From: Amycolatopsis sp. NBRC 101858
GTDB lineage: Bacteria > Actinomycetota > Actinomycetes > Mycobacteriales > Pseudonocardiaceae
NCBI RefSeq assembly: GCF_030269325.1
Contig: NZ_BSTD01000003.1
Span: forward strand, 992,001 to 1,056,000
Length of the DNA stretch: 64,000 nt
Reading direction: 5' to 3'
This document shows, in pieces, positions 45,089-53,982 of this stretch. Below the pieces are notes generated by a model, which ran no database searches, was not told the DNA's origin, and was given only the letters and a program-made list of their open reading frames with translations. Numbering within the stretch: the first letter of the stretch is position 1; each line of letters begins with the position of its first letter. The position numbers were made by a program, and so were the translations under genes.

Positions 45089-45910
45089 ATGGGCACCGCG
45101 ATCTTCCTGATCGTAGTCGTCGTCTTGATCGTCGGTGGCGGCCTCTACTTGTCACGGCAGCGTGCCGCGGCCCGGCAGCGGGAACTCGACGACGCGAAGG
45201 CCGACGCCCGGCGCCTCGTCGAGCGGCTCGGCGGCCAGGTCCTCAACCTCAACGGCAACGACACCGCGTCGATGCAGGCGATGGCGGACGCCGCCGAGCG
45301 CTACAACGCGGCCGGTTCCCAGATGGAGCAGGCCCGCACGATCGAGCAGGCCCGCCTGGTCAAGGACACCGCCGTCGAAGGCCTCTACTACGTCCGCGCC
45401 GCGCGCGTCGCGATGGGCATGGACCCCGGCCCGCAGCTGCCGGAGGAGGCCGAGCGCGAGCGCGCCGGCAAGGTCACCGAGCGCCGCGACGTCGACGTCG
45501 AGGGCCAGCACTACGCCGCCTCGCCCGACGCGGGCCAGGACACGCCGTACTACTACCCCGGCGGCCGCGTGGCCGGGCGGCCGGTGCCGCAGGGCTGGTA
45601 CAGCGAGCCGTGGTGGAAGCCCGCGCTCGTCGCCGGCGCCTGGGGCCTCGGGTCGATGTTCCTGTTCAGCGCGATGTTCTCCGGCATGGGCGGCATCGCC
45701 AGCGCCTCGGCGTGGGAGTCGGGCTACGACGCGGGCCAGCAGGACGCGCTCGAGTCCGGTGACATGGGCGGCGACGGTGGTGACGGCGGAGGCGACTTCG
45801 GCGGCGGCGACGGTGGCGGCGACATGGGTGGCGGCGACTGGGGCGGCGGCGGTTTCGACGGTGGCGGCTTCGATGGCGGGGGCTTCGACGGGGGCGGCTT
45901 CGACTTCTGA
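45089..45910 (+). CDS. Membrane protein with Gly/Asp-rich tail
   Basis: 273 residues. An N-terminal membrane helix (TAIFLIVVVVLIVGGGLYLS), a coiled-coil-like region (about 25-130), a second hydrophobic segment (about 185-215, SMFLFSAMFSGMGG) and a C-terminal tail of GGGFDGGG-type repeats (about 235-273) ending in Phe. Related actinomycete proteins are annotated only as hypothetical (DUF1542-like). The ATG at 45089 has GGGAGTGG upstream. The Gly/Asp/Phe tail suggests a phase-separating or secretion-linked low-complexity region (inference). Confidence 0.75.
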   Translation: MGTAIFLIVVVVLIVGGGLYLSRQRAAARQRELDDAKADARRLVERLGGQVLNLNGNDTASMQAMADAAERYNAAGSQMEQARTIEQARLVKDTAVEGLYYVRAARVAMGMDPGPQLPEEAERERAGKVTERRDVDVEGQHYAASPDAGQDTPYYYPGGRVAGRPVPQGWYSEPWWKPALVAGAWGLGSMFLFSAMFSGMGGIASASAWESGYDAGQQDALESGDMGGDGGDGGGDFGGGDGGGDMGGGDWGGGGFDGGGFDGGGFDGGGFDF

Positions 45911-45919
45911 TCGCCGGCT

Positions 45920-45952
45920 GGCATCCTCCTGGACGACCTTCAGGAGGATGCC
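45920..45952 (+). promoter_or_regulatory. Hairpin that sequesters the ribosome site of the DJ-1 family gene
   Basis: GGCATCCTCCTG and CAGGAGGATGCC form a perfect 12-bp stem with a 9-base loop, and the TTG start codon follows at once. The AGGAGG ribosome site is buried in the 3' arm. It may also serve as terminator for the upstream gene. Confidence 0.65.
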
Positions 45953-46795
45953 TTGGCGACCGTGCTGATCCCCGTCCCGGCCCGGGACTCGGACCCGTCC
46001 GAAGTGGCCGTCAGCCGGGCGGTGCTGAGCCGGGAGCACACGGTCGTCTTCGCGACGCCGGACGGCGCGCAGGCCACCTGCGACGAGATCATGGTCACCG
46101 GCGAAGGCCTCGACCTGTGGAGCCGCGTGCCGGGCCTGCGGAAGCTCACGGCGCTCGGCCGCGTGCTGCGGGCCGACGAAGCCGCGCGTGCCGCCCACCG
46201 GGCGCTGCTCGAAGATCCCGCGTGGCGCGCCCCGATCCGCTGGGCCGACATCGAACTCGACTCCTTCGACGGCCTGCTGCTGCCCGGCGGGCACCGCGCC
46301 CGTGGCATGCGGGAGTACCTCGAAAGCCCCGTGCTGCAGGGCGTGGTCGTCGACGCGTTCCGCCGGGACCTCCCGGTCGCGGCGATCTGCCACGGCGTCC
46401 TGCTCGCCGCGCGCAGCCTCGACCCGGGCACCGGTCGCTCAGTGCTGTACGGCCGCACGACGACCGCGCTGAACTGGCAGCTGGAACGCACGGCCTGGCG
46501 GCTCGCGCGCCGGACCCGGTTCTGGGACCCGGACTACTACCGCACCTACCGCGAAGAGCCGGGGCAGCCCGAGGGGTTCATGTCGGTGCAGCAGGAGGTC
46601 ACGCGCGCCCTGGCGCGGCCGGAGGACTTCCGCGACACGGCCGACCGCGTCCAGGCGAGCGGCCGGGCCCGCGACCGGCTCGACGACGCGCGGCCGGCCT
46701 TCGTCGTCGAGGACGGCAACTACGTCTCAGCGCGCTGGCCCGGCGACGTCCACACGTTCGCGAAGACCTTCGCCAAGAGGTTTCAGGCCGGCTGA
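45953..46795 (+). CDS. DJ-1/PfpI family protein
   Basis: 280 residues, longer than the 180-residue PfpI proteins. VLIPVPARDSDPSEVAVSRA opens the fold, FDGLLLPGGHRARGM is the oxyanion region and Cys146 in VAAICHGVLLAA the nucleophile. The C-terminal part has an extra segment (WDPDYYRTYREEPGQPEGFM). The TTG start is dictated by AGGAGG at 45942-45947; the ATG overlapping that site is out of frame and stops at once. It overlaps the convergent Nei-like gene by 13 bases. Confidence 0.88.
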   Translation: MATVLIPVPARDSDPSEVAVSRAVLSREHTVVFATPDGAQATCDEIMVTGEGLDLWSRVPGLRKLTALGRVLRADEAARAAHRALLEDPAWRAPIRWADIELDSFDGLLLPGGHRARGMREYLESPVLQGVVVDAFRRDLPVAAICHGVLLAARSLDPGTGRSVLYGRTTTALNWQLERTAWRLARRTRFWDPDYYRTYREEPGQPEGFMSVQQEVTRALARPEDFRDTADRVQASGRARDRLDDARPAFVVEDGNYVSARWPGDVHTFAKTFAKRFQAG

Positions 46796-47592
46796 CAGGT
46801 GGGGCACCAGTAGAGGTTGCGGCCCACCAGCTCCGAGTTCGCCACCGGCGTCCCGCACACCAGGCACGGCTGCCCGGCGCGGCGGTAGACGTACACCTCG
46901 CCGCCGTGGCGGTCGACGCGCGCCGCGCGGCCCATCGCCTCCGGCAGGTGCTCCGGGCGGACCGTGTCGATCCGGCCGACGCGGACGCCGTCGCGCATCA
47001 AGGTCACCAGGTCGGCCCACAGGTCGTCCCACAACGCCCGGTCGAGCGACCGTCCCGGGGTCAGCGGCGCGACGCCGTGGCGGAACAGCACCTCGGCGCG
47101 GTAGACGTTGCCGACGCCCGCCAGCACCGCCTGGTCCATCAGCAGCGCCGCGATCGACGTCTTCGAGCGCGAGATGCGCGCCCAGGCCTGGTCGGGTTTC
47201 GCGTCGCGGCGCAGCGGGTCGGGGCCGAGGCGCGCCTTGATCGCGTCCACCTGGTCGGGGGCCAGCAGCTCGCACCGGGTCGGCCCGCGCAGGTCCGTCC
47301 AGTGGGTCCGCCCGGACAGCCGCAACCGGACCTGGCCCACCGGCTCGGGCGCGGGCAGCGGGGACTCGCCGAACGTGCCGTAGAGCCCGAGGTGGATGTG
47401 CACGATCCCGTGTGGACCGTAGTCGTGGAAGAGGTGCTTGCCGTACGCCTGCGCGCCGACGAACACCTGACCGTCCAAACGGGACGCCTCGGTGGCGAAC
47501 CGGCCCTGCGGGCTGCTCACCGCGACCGGGGCGCCGGCGTACCGGCGCTTGTGCAGCCGCGCGAGCCGGTGGAGCGTGTGCCCCTCGGGCAT
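46783..47592 (-). CDS. Fpg/Nei family DNA glycosylase
   Basis: 269 residues. The catalytic MPEGHTLHRLA (Pro2 nucleophile, Glu3), the H2TH region DQAVLAGVGNVYRAEVLF and a C-terminal zinc finger CLVCGTPVANSELVGRN...CPTC place it with Nei-type (endonuclease VIII) glycosylases that remove oxidised pyrimidines. ATG overlaps the stop of rpiB by one base, as with Rv2464c-Rv2465c of M. tuberculosis. Complete and of usual length. Confidence 0.93.
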   Translation of the reverse strand: MPEGHTLHRLARLHKRRYAGAPVAVSSPQGRFATEASRLDGQVFVGAQAYGKHLFHDYGPHGIVHIHLGLYGTFGESPLPAPEPVGQVRLRLSGRTHWTDLRGPTRCELLAPDQVDAIKARLGPDPLRRDAKPDQAWARISRSKTSIAALLMDQAVLAGVGNVYRAEVLFRHGVAPLTPGRSLDRALWDDLWADLVTLMRDGVRVGRIDTVRPEHLPEAMGRAARVDRHGGEVYVYRRAGQPCLVCGTPVANSELVGRNLYWCPTCQPA

Positions 47593-48065
47593 CAGGCCTC
47601 CGGCAGCGCCGGCGGGGTGCCGGTGCGCTCGTAGTCCAGCAGCTGCTGGACGCGGCGCGCGTGCCGTTCCTCCGGCGAGACCTCGGTCGCCAGGAAGGCT
47701 TCGACGATCTCCGTGGCCTGCTCGGCGGTGTGCATCCGGGCCCCGACGCCGATCAGCTGGGCGTGGTTGTGCTCGCGGCACAGCTTGGCCGTCTCGACGC
47801 TCCACGCGAGGCCGGCCCGCGCACCGGGGACCTTGTTCGCGGCGATCTGCTCACCGTTGCCGGAGCCGCCGACGACGATGCCGCGGCTGCCCTCGTCGGC
47901 CACCACGCGCAGCGCCGTCTCGACGCAGAACGCCGGGTAGTCGTCGGCCGCGTCGTAGACCTGCGGGCCGATGTCGGTGACCTCGTGGCCCTGCTTCTCC
48001 AGGTGAGCCACCAGGTGGTTCTTCAGCTCGAAGCCGGCATGGTCGGATCCCAAGTAGACACGCAC
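47592..48065 (-). CDS. rpiB: Ribose-5-phosphate isomerase B
   Basis: 157 residues. VRVYLGSDHAGFELKNHLVA, the catalytic loop VVGGSGNGEQIAANK (Glu as the base, as in M. tuberculosis RpiB, instead of the Cys of E. coli) and HNHAQLIGVGARM are diagnostic. Interconverts ribose-5-phosphate and ribulose-5-phosphate in the pentose phosphate pathway. GTG start at 48065. Cotranscribed with the glycosylase; divergent from comB. Confidence 0.93.
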   Translation of the reverse strand: MRVYLGSDHAGFELKNHLVAHLEKQGHEVTDIGPQVYDAADDYPAFCVETALRVVADEGSRGIVVGGSGNGEQIAANKVPGARAGLAWSVETAKLCREHNHAQLIGVGARMHTAEQATEIVEAFLATEVSPEERHARRVQQLLDYERTGTPPALPEA

Positions 48066-48110
48066 GGCTGGGAGTCTGCCATCACGGCCGGTTTCGGGCA
48101 TGCTCCGGGG

Positions 48111-48833
48111 GTGGGCATCTGGGAGCAGACGGGGTACGACGTCCGGCTCGACTGGGGCGCCGAAGGCGTGGCCGCCCTCGGCCGGGAATGCGCCGTGCTG
48201 GTCGTCGTCGACGTGCTTTCCTTCAGCACCACCACCGATCTCGTGGTCGGCCGCGGCGGGCGCGTGCTGCCGGTCCGCCGGCGCGACGAACGCGGGGTGG
48301 CACAGGCGCGAGCGGCGGGCGCCGTCATCGCGGGTGAAGGCGCGTTCAGCCTCAGGCCGTCTTCTGTGATGGAAATCCCGCCGGGAACGCTGCTCGCGCT
48401 CCCCTCGCCCAACGGCGCGACGCTGTGCGACGCCGCCGCGGCGACCGGTGCGCGGGTTCTAGCCGGCTGCCTGCGCAACGCTTCCGCCGTCGCCGCCAAG
48501 GCCCACGCGCTGGGCGGCCCGATCGGGCTCATCGCCGCCGGGGAACGCTGGGGCGTGAACATCTTCGGCCAGGGCGAGACGTTCGGCCCGCTGCGGCCGT
48601 GCGCCGAAGACCAGATGGGGGCCGGCGCGATCGCCGCGGCACTGGCGGAGCATGGCTCGTCCCTGTCGCCCGAGGCCGCGCTCGCCGCCCGGTCGGTCGA
48701 CGTCGCGGCGCTGGCGGGCTGCGTGTCCGGCCGCGAGCTGACCGAGGCCGGGCACGGCGGCGACGTCACGCTGGCCGCGCGGCTCGACGTGAGCGATGCT
48801 GCCCCGATACTGAGCGAAGGAGTACTGGCATGA
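48111..48833 (+). CDS. comB: 2-phosphosulfolactate phosphatase (ComB) family protein
   Basis: 240 residues. VVVDVLSFSTTTDLVVGRG, LALPSPNGATLCDAAA and GERWGVNIFGQG are characteristic of ComB, the Mg-dependent phosphatase of coenzyme M biosynthesis in archaea. Many actinomycetes carry a homologue without making coenzyme M, so the substrate here is uncertain. GTG start; the stop overlaps the ATG of the MBL gene. Confidence 0.88.
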   Translation: MGIWEQTGYDVRLDWGAEGVAALGRECAVLVVVDVLSFSTTTDLVVGRGGRVLPVRRRDERGVAQARAAGAVIAGEGAFSLRPSSVMEIPPGTLLALPSPNGATLCDAAAATGARVLAGCLRNASAVAAKAHALGGPIGLIAAGERWGVNIFGQGETFGPLRPCAEDQMGAGAIAAALAEHGSSLSPEAALAARSVDVAALAGCVSGRELTEAGHGGDVTLAARLDVSDAAPILSEGVLA

Positions 48834-49639
48834 GCGGGCGCTGGATCGAGGTCGCCGACGGCGTGCACGCGCGCCGCTACGCGGAGCTGGACCTGACCGT
48901 GGGGCTGGTCGTGGGCGCCGAGCGCTGCCTGGTCGTCGACACCCGCGGCGACCTGGAGCAGGGTGCCGAGCTGGCCGCGGCGGTCCGGGAGCTGACGTCG
49001 CTGCCGTGGTCGGTCGTGTTCACGCACGCGCACTTCGACCACACCTGGGGCACCGAACGGTTCACGCCGTGCGCGGTCTGGGCGCACGAAGGCTGCCGCG
49101 CCGAGCTGACCGAGTACGCGGAAGACGCGCGCGCGAACTGGATCGCCTACTACCGCGAACAGGGCAAGGCGGAGACCGCCGACGCCATCGCGCGCACCAC
49201 GTTCGTCGTGCCCGACCACCTGTTCACCGACCGGACCGAGCTCGACCTGGGCGGCCGGGCGGCGGTGCTGCTGCACCCCGGCCGCGCCCACACCGACCAC
49301 GACGTCGTCGTGCACGTGCCGGACGCGGGCGTCCTCTTCGCCGGGGACATCGTCGAGAACGCCGAACACGGCTTCAGCGCGTTCTCCTTCAGCTCCGAGT
49401 CGGACCTGACGGCCTGGCCGGACACCCTCGACACGCTCCTCGCGCTGGAACCGCGTGTGATCGTGCCCGGCCACGGCGAGCCCGTCGACGCCGACTTCGT
49501 CCGCTACCACCGCCACGGCCTGCACGAGCTGATCGCGCTCAAGGCCGGGGTCGGGCGCGGCGAGACGACCGAGGCCGCCGCCGTGGCCGCTTCGCGCTAC
49601 CCCGGCGACGTCACCTTGGCCGCCCTCAAGACGCCTTGA
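48830..49639 (+). CDS. MBL-fold metallohydrolase
   Basis: 269 residues. FTHAHFDHTWGTERF is the HxHxDH metal motif, HPGRAHTDHDVVVHVP and GHGEPVDADF provide the later ligands of a beta-lactamase-like hydrolase (glyoxalase II or lactonase-like). AAGGAG precedes the ATG, which overlaps the comB stop. Inserted in an otherwise mycobacterium-like gene order. Convergent with the nitroreductase-like gene. Confidence 0.9.
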   Translation: MSGRWIEVADGVHARRYAELDLTVGLVVGAERCLVVDTRGDLEQGAELAAAVRELTSLPWSVVFTHAHFDHTWGTERFTPCAVWAHEGCRAELTEYAEDARANWIAYYREQGKAETADAIARTTFVVPDHLFTDRTELDLGGRAAVLLHPGRAHTDHDVVVHVPDAGVLFAGDIVENAEHGFSAFSFSSESDLTAWPDTLDTLLALEPRVIVPGHGEPVDADFVRYHRHGLHELIALKAGVGRGETTEAAAVAASRYPGDVTLAALKTP

Positions 49640-49646
49640 AGGCGGC

Positions 49647-50267
49647 TCAGTCGAAGTTCAGCTCGCCCGAGCGGGTGCGCTTGAGCTCGAAGAAGTCCGG
49701 GTAGCTCGACAGCGCGACGGCGCCGTCGAACACCTTCAGCGCGTCTTCGCCGCGCGGGATCGAGCTCAGCACCGGGCCGAAGAACGCGACGCCGTCGATG
49801 TGGATCGTCGGGGTGCCGACGTCCATGCCGACCGGGTCCATGCCCTCGTGGTGGCTCTTCTTCAGCGCCTCGTCGTACTCGGTGGAGTCCGCGGCGTCGT
49901 ACAGCTCGGCCGGCGCGCCGATCGCGGCCAGGGCTTCCTTGATGACCGCGTCGCGGTCCTTGTTGCCCTGGTTGTGGTAGCGGGTGCCGAACTCGGTGTA
50001 GTAGTCGCGCAGCACCTCTTCGCCCTTGAGCTGCGACAGCGCGACGGCCACGCGCACCGGGCCCCAGCCCTTCGCCAGCAGCTCCTTGTACTGCTCGGGC
50101 AGCTCGTCGCGGCCCTCGTTGAGCACCGACAGGCTCATGATCCGGAAGTGCAGGTCCAGGTTGCGGTGCTTCTCCACCTCGAGGATCCAGCGCGAGGTGA
50201 TCCACGCGAACGGGCAGATCGGGTCGAAGTAGAAGTCGACCCTCGTGGGCTGCTCGGCAGCGGTCAT
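49647..50267 (-). CDS. DsbA-like mycothiol-dependent nitroreductase family protein (Rv2466c type), single-Cys active site
   Basis: 206 residues. FYFDPICPFAWITSRWILEV, LNEGRDELPEQY and DVGTPTIHIDGVAFFGPVLS match Rv2466c throughout. Rv2466c has a CPWC active site; here it is Cys18-Pro-Phe-Ala21, so the resolving Cys is absent and a monothiol mechanism with mycothiol would be needed. Adjacent and divergent to pepN, as in M. tuberculosis. Confidence 0.88.
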   Translation of the reverse strand: MTAAEQPTRVDFYFDPICPFAWITSRWILEVEKHRNLDLHFRIMSLSVLNEGRDELPEQYKELLAKGWGPVRVAVALSQLKGEEVLRDYYTEFGTRYHNQGNKDRDAVIKEALAAIGAPAELYDAADSTEYDEALKKSHHEGMDPVGMDVGTPTIHIDGVAFFGPVLSSIPRGEDALKVFDGAVALSSYPDFFELKRTRSGELNFD

Positions 50268-50428
50268 CAGGTTCTCCTGTGCGAAGTCAGGTCCGGTCCG
50301 GGGGCGGGCACACCCCCACACAGCGGGCCAACACCTCGGGACCCGGGCTTGTTCCCCATCGCCCGCCACCCCTTCCCCATGATTGGATGCGAGGAGTTGA
50401 AAACCGATACCAACGACCAGAGGTGCCT

Positions 50429-52996
50429 GTGCCCGCCCCCAACCTGACCCGCGACCAAGCCAAGCTGCGCGCGGACCTGCTCGACGTCACCGCGTACGAC
50501 ATCGAGCTGGATCTCACCGACGGCCACGGCGGCCCCGGCGAGAAGACCTTCGCGTCGAAGACGACCGTCCGGTTCGCCAGCGCCCGGGCCGGCGAGCGGA
50601 CGTGGGTCGACATCGTCGCCGACCGCGTGCACTCGGCCACCCTGAACGGCACGGACGTCGACGTCAGCGCGTACGTCGAGGACAAGGGCATCGCGCTGGC
50701 CGGCCTGGCCGAGGCGAACGAGCTCACCGTGACCGCCGACTGCCGGTACATGAACACCGGCGAGGGCCTGCACCGGTTCGTCGACCCGGTCGACGACGGC
50801 GTCTACCTGTACACCCAGTTCGAGACGGCGGACGCGAAGCGGATGTTCGCCTGCTTCGACCAGCCCGACCTCAAGTCGGTCTACCGGCTCACCGTGATCG
50901 CCCCGGACGACTGGAAGGTCGTCTCGAACACGATGGCGGAGTCGACGGAGAAGACGCCCGAGGGCGCCGTCCGCACGGTGTTCAAGGAGTCCGAGCGGCT
51001 CTCGACCTACCTGGTCGCGCTGATCGCCGGCCCGTACGCCGAGTGGAACGACGAGTACACCGACGAGCACAAGACCATCCCGCTCGGCATCTACTGCCGC
51101 GCGTCGCTGGCCGACCACATGGACGCCGACCGGCTCTTCACCGAGACCAAGCAGGGCTTCGGCTTCTACCACGAGAAGTTCGGCACGCCCTACCCGTTCT
51201 CCAAGTACGACCAGCTGTTCGTGCCCGAGTTCAACGCGGGCGCGATGGAGAACGCCGGCGCGGTGACCTTCCTCGAGGACTACGTCTTCCGCAGCCGCGT
51301 CACCCGCTACGCCTACGAGCGGCGCGCCGAGACGCTGCTGCACGAGATGGCGCACATGTGGTTCGGCGACCTGGTCACCATGCGCTGGTGGGACGACCTG
51401 TGGCTGAACGAGTCGTTCGCCACCTTCGCGAGCGTGCTGGCCCAGGCCGAGGCGACCGAGTACAAGAACGCGTGGACCAGCTTCGCGAACATCGAGAAGT
51501 CGTGGGCCTACCGCCAGGACCAGCTGCCCTCGACGCACCCGATCGCGGCCGACATCGTCGACCTGCACGCGGTCGAGGTGAACTTCGACGGCATCACCTA
51601 CGCCAAGGGTGCGAGCGTGCTCAAGCAGCTCGTCGCCTACGTCGGGCTGGAGCACTTCCTCGACGGCCTCAAGGTGTACTTCGGCAAGCACGCCTGGGGC
51701 AACGCCACGCTGGCCGACCTGCTGGGCGCGCTGGAAGAGGCGTCCGGGCGCGACCTGTCGTGGTGGAGCGCGCAGTGGCTGGAGACCACCGGGCTGAACT
51801 CGCTGAGCCCGCGCTACGAGATCGGCGCGGACGGGACGTTCACCTCGTTCGCCGTCGTGCAGTCCGGCGCGAAGCCGGGCGCCGGTGAGCTGCGCACGCA
51901 CCGCGTCGCCGTCGGGATCTACGACGAGGACGGCTCGGGCAAGATCGTCCGGACCCAGCGCGTCGAACTGGACGTCGACGGCGAGCGCACCGAGGTGCCG
52001 GACCTGGTCGGGCGGCCCGCGGGCAAGCTCGTGCTGGTCAACGACGACGACCTGACGTACTGCACGATGCGGCTCGACCCGGCGTCGCTGACGACGCTGA
52101 TCGACCGGGTCGCCGACATCACCGAGCCGCTGCCGCGGACGCTGTGCTGGTCGGCGGCGTGGGAGATGACCCGCGAGGCCGAGCTGAAGGCCCGCGACTT
52201 CGTCACGCTGGTGCAGCGCGGCATCCACACCGAGACCGAGGTCGGCGTCGTCCAGCGGCTGCTGCTGCAGGCCCAGACGGCGCTGAACTCGTACGCGGAG
52301 CAGGAGTGGGCGGCCTCGACCGGCTGGCCGGCGTTCACGACGCGGCTGCTGGAACTGGTCCACGCCGCCGAAGCAGGCTCGGACCACCAGCTGGCGTTCG
52401 TCAACTCCCTCGCCGGATCGGTGCTGGACGACGCGACGCTGGCCGTGGTGGCCGGCTGGCTGGACGGGTCGGCGCCGCTCGAGGGCCTCACGGTGGACAC
52501 GGACCTGCGCTGGCGCCTGCTGCACGCGCTGGTGGCCCACGGCAAGGCGGACACGGCCGAGATCGACGCCGAGCTGGCCCGCGACAACACGGCGACGGGC
52601 CGCCGTCAGGCCGAGCGCGCGCGGGCGTTGCGCCCGACGGCGGAGGCCAAGGCGGACGCGTGGCAGCGCGCGGTGTACGACGACGAGCTGCCGAACGCGG
52701 TCAGCGACTCGCTCATCTCCGGCTTCTCCCACCCGGGCCAGAAGGCGCTGCTGGGTTCGTACGTCGCGCAGTACTTCGAGGTGATCGACGAGGTGTGGCA
52801 GCGGCGCTCCAGCGAGCGCGCGCAGCCGATCGCGATCGGGCTGTACCCGTCGTGGGCGGTGGCCCCGGAGACGGTGACGGCTTCGGACACGTGGCTGGAG
52901 GGCGAGCACTCGCAGGCCCTGCGGCGGCTGGTTTCGGAAGGCCGGGCGGGCATCGTGCGGGCCTTGGCGGCGCGGGACTTCGACGCCCAGGGCTGA
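50429..52996 (+). CDS. pepN: Aminopeptidase N (M1 family)
   Basis: 855 residues. The GAMEN substrate motif is present (NAGAMENAGAVTF), the zinc motif is HEMAH (His305, Glu306, His309) and the third ligand Glu328 lies in WLNESFATF, exactly 18 residues on. The ERAP1-like C-terminal domain is complete. It removes N-terminal residues from peptides in the cytosol. GTG at 50429 after AGAGGTG. A strong terminator follows at 53008. Confidence 0.95.
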   Translation: MPAPNLTRDQAKLRADLLDVTAYDIELDLTDGHGGPGEKTFASKTTVRFASARAGERTWVDIVADRVHSATLNGTDVDVSAYVEDKGIALAGLAEANELTVTADCRYMNTGEGLHRFVDPVDDGVYLYTQFETADAKRMFACFDQPDLKSVYRLTVIAPDDWKVVSNTMAESTEKTPEGAVRTVFKESERLSTYLVALIAGPYAEWNDEYTDEHKTIPLGIYCRASLADHMDADRLFTETKQGFGFYHEKFGTPYPFSKYDQLFVPEFNAGAMENAGAVTFLEDYVFRSRVTRYAYERRAETLLHEMAHMWFGDLVTMRWWDDLWLNESFATFASVLAQAEATEYKNAWTSFANIEKSWAYRQDQLPSTHPIAADIVDLHAVEVNFDGITYAKGASVLKQLVAYVGLEHFLDGLKVYFGKHAWGNATLADLLGALEEASGRDLSWWSAQWLETTGLNSLSPRYEIGADGTFTSFAVVQSGAKPGAGELRTHRVAVGIYDEDGSGKIVRTQRVELDVDGERTEVPDLVGRPAGKLVLVNDDDLTYCTMRLDPASLTTLIDRVADITEPLPRTLCWSAAWEMTREAELKARDFVTLVQRGIHTETEVGVVQRLLLQAQTALNSYAEQEWAASTGWPAFTTRLLELVHAAEAGSDHQLAFVNSLAGSVLDDATLAVVAGWLDGSAPLEGLTVDTDLRWRLLHALVAHGKADTAEIDAELARDNTATGRRQAERARALRPTAEAKADAWQRAVYDDELPNAVSDSLISGFSHPGQKALLGSYVAQYFEVIDEVWQRRSSERAQPIAIGLYPSWAVAPETVTASDTWLEGEHSQALRRLVSEGRAGIVRALAARDFDAQG

Positions 52997-53007
52997 GGCA
53001 GACGTAA

Positions 53008-53044
53008 AAGAGCCCCGCACCTCGGCTCGAGGTGCGGGGCTCTT
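53008..53044. terminator. Terminator after pepN
   Basis: AAGAGCCCCGCACCTC and GAGGTGCGGGGCTCTT form a perfect 16-bp stem with a 5-base loop, ending in TCTTCG. A nearly identical copy lies 199 bases on. Confidence 0.88.
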
Positions 53045-53206
53045 CGCGTCTCTGCGTCATCAGGGCCCGTTGGGCGACTGGGAACTTCACCTGCGTGAGG
53101 CGGGTGCCGGCCGCGGCAAGGCAGTCGGAACGGACCAGCCGCCGCGACCAACCTCAAGTGTTCCCAGCGTCAACACCGGGGCGCTCAAGACCCACCCCGA
53201 ACGTGC

Positions 53207-53243
53207 AAGAGCCCCGCACCTCGGGTTGAGGTGCGGGGCTCTT
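53207..53243. terminator. Second copy of the pepN terminator, serving the convergent gene
   Basis: The same 16-bp stem, with loop GGGTT, followed by the same TCGCGTCTCTGCGTCA. The 162 bases between the copies contain no gene. Confidence 0.88.
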
Positions 53244-53255
53244 CGCGTCTCTGCG

Positions 53256-53744
53256 TCAGCGGGGCGCGGGGCCTGCCTGGTCGGACAGCATGCGCAGCGC
53301 GTTCACCAGGCCGTTCACCAGCCCGCGCACCAGGTCGCCCTCCTTGAAGGACGCCACCATGCTGGCGATCGCCAGCTTGGCGCCGCGGTCGGGCAGGCGG
53401 ACGTAGGCCGTCTTGCCCGTCACGATCTCGATCAGGCGCTCGCCCGGGGAGACCGCGATCAGGACCGAGTTCGCCGGGTTCGACGTCGTCGCGTGCAGCT
53501 TCTCCGCCGCCGACCGGCTGTCTTCGCCCAGCTCGCCGAGGTACAGGCTGAAGTCGAGACCCGTCTCGCGGCTCGCGAACGTCAGCGCCTCGTCGAGGCG
53601 GGCCAGCTGGCGGGTGGTGAACGGGCTCGTCGGCACTTCCGGCTCGTACATCTTCGCGGCCGACACGCGGCCGCTCGACGTGAGAGCCTCGCCGTAGCCC
53701 AGTTCGGACTCGTCGACGCGCTTCGTCAGCTCACCAGTTGCCAC
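53256..53744 (-). CDS. DUF5130/TPM-like protein (Rv2468c type)
   Basis: 162 residues. GRVSAAKMYEPEVPTSPFTT, ETGLDFSLYLGELGEDSRSA and NSVLIAVSPGERLIEIVTG fit the TPM-phosphatase-like fold of DUF5130. No membrane segment. GTG start with AGGAGG. Overlaps the small membrane protein gene by 14 bases. Same place as Rv2468c in M. tuberculosis; function unknown, though neighbouring small genes in mycobacteria are linked to the cytochrome bcc-aa3 complex. Confidence 0.8.
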   Translation of the reverse strand: MATGELTKRVDESELGYGEALTSSGRVSAAKMYEPEVPTSPFTTRQLARLDEALTFASRETGLDFSLYLGELGEDSRSAAEKLHATTSNPANSVLIAVSPGERLIEIVTGKTAYVRLPDRGAKLAIASMVASFKEGDLVRGLVNGLVNALRMLSDQAGPAPR

Positions 53745-53982
53745 GAGCGCCTCCTGCCGCGGTCGGGGCGCCCTCGGGCGCGCTGTTCTCGGTGGCGGCG
53801 TGGTGCCCCGCGCCGACCCCTTCGGGGTTGGCGCTCCACCACATGGCCGGGTAGTCCCAGGCCTGGCCGGACCGGCGCCGCGGGGCACCGCCGGACCTGC
53901 GCCGGAGCGTCAGCAGCCCGGCGAGGCCGTAGATGGCCAGCGGGATCACGGCGAAGACCACGATCGTCTCGACAACGTTCAC
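53731..53982 (-). CDS. CtaJ-like small membrane protein
   Basis: 83 residues. One N-terminal membrane helix (VVETIVVFAVIPLAIYGLAG) is followed by a basic linker and the conserved block AWDYPAMWWSANPEGVG. This helix plus W..NPEG pattern is that of the mycobacterial aa3 oxidase-associated subunit CtaJ, and the position corresponds to Rv2468A. The assignment is from memory of the family and should be confirmed. GTG start. Confidence 0.6.
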   Translation of the reverse strand: MNVVETIVVFAVIPLAIYGLAGLLTLRRRSGGAPRRRSGQAWDYPAMWWSANPEGVGAGHHAATENSAPEGAPTAAGGARGNW

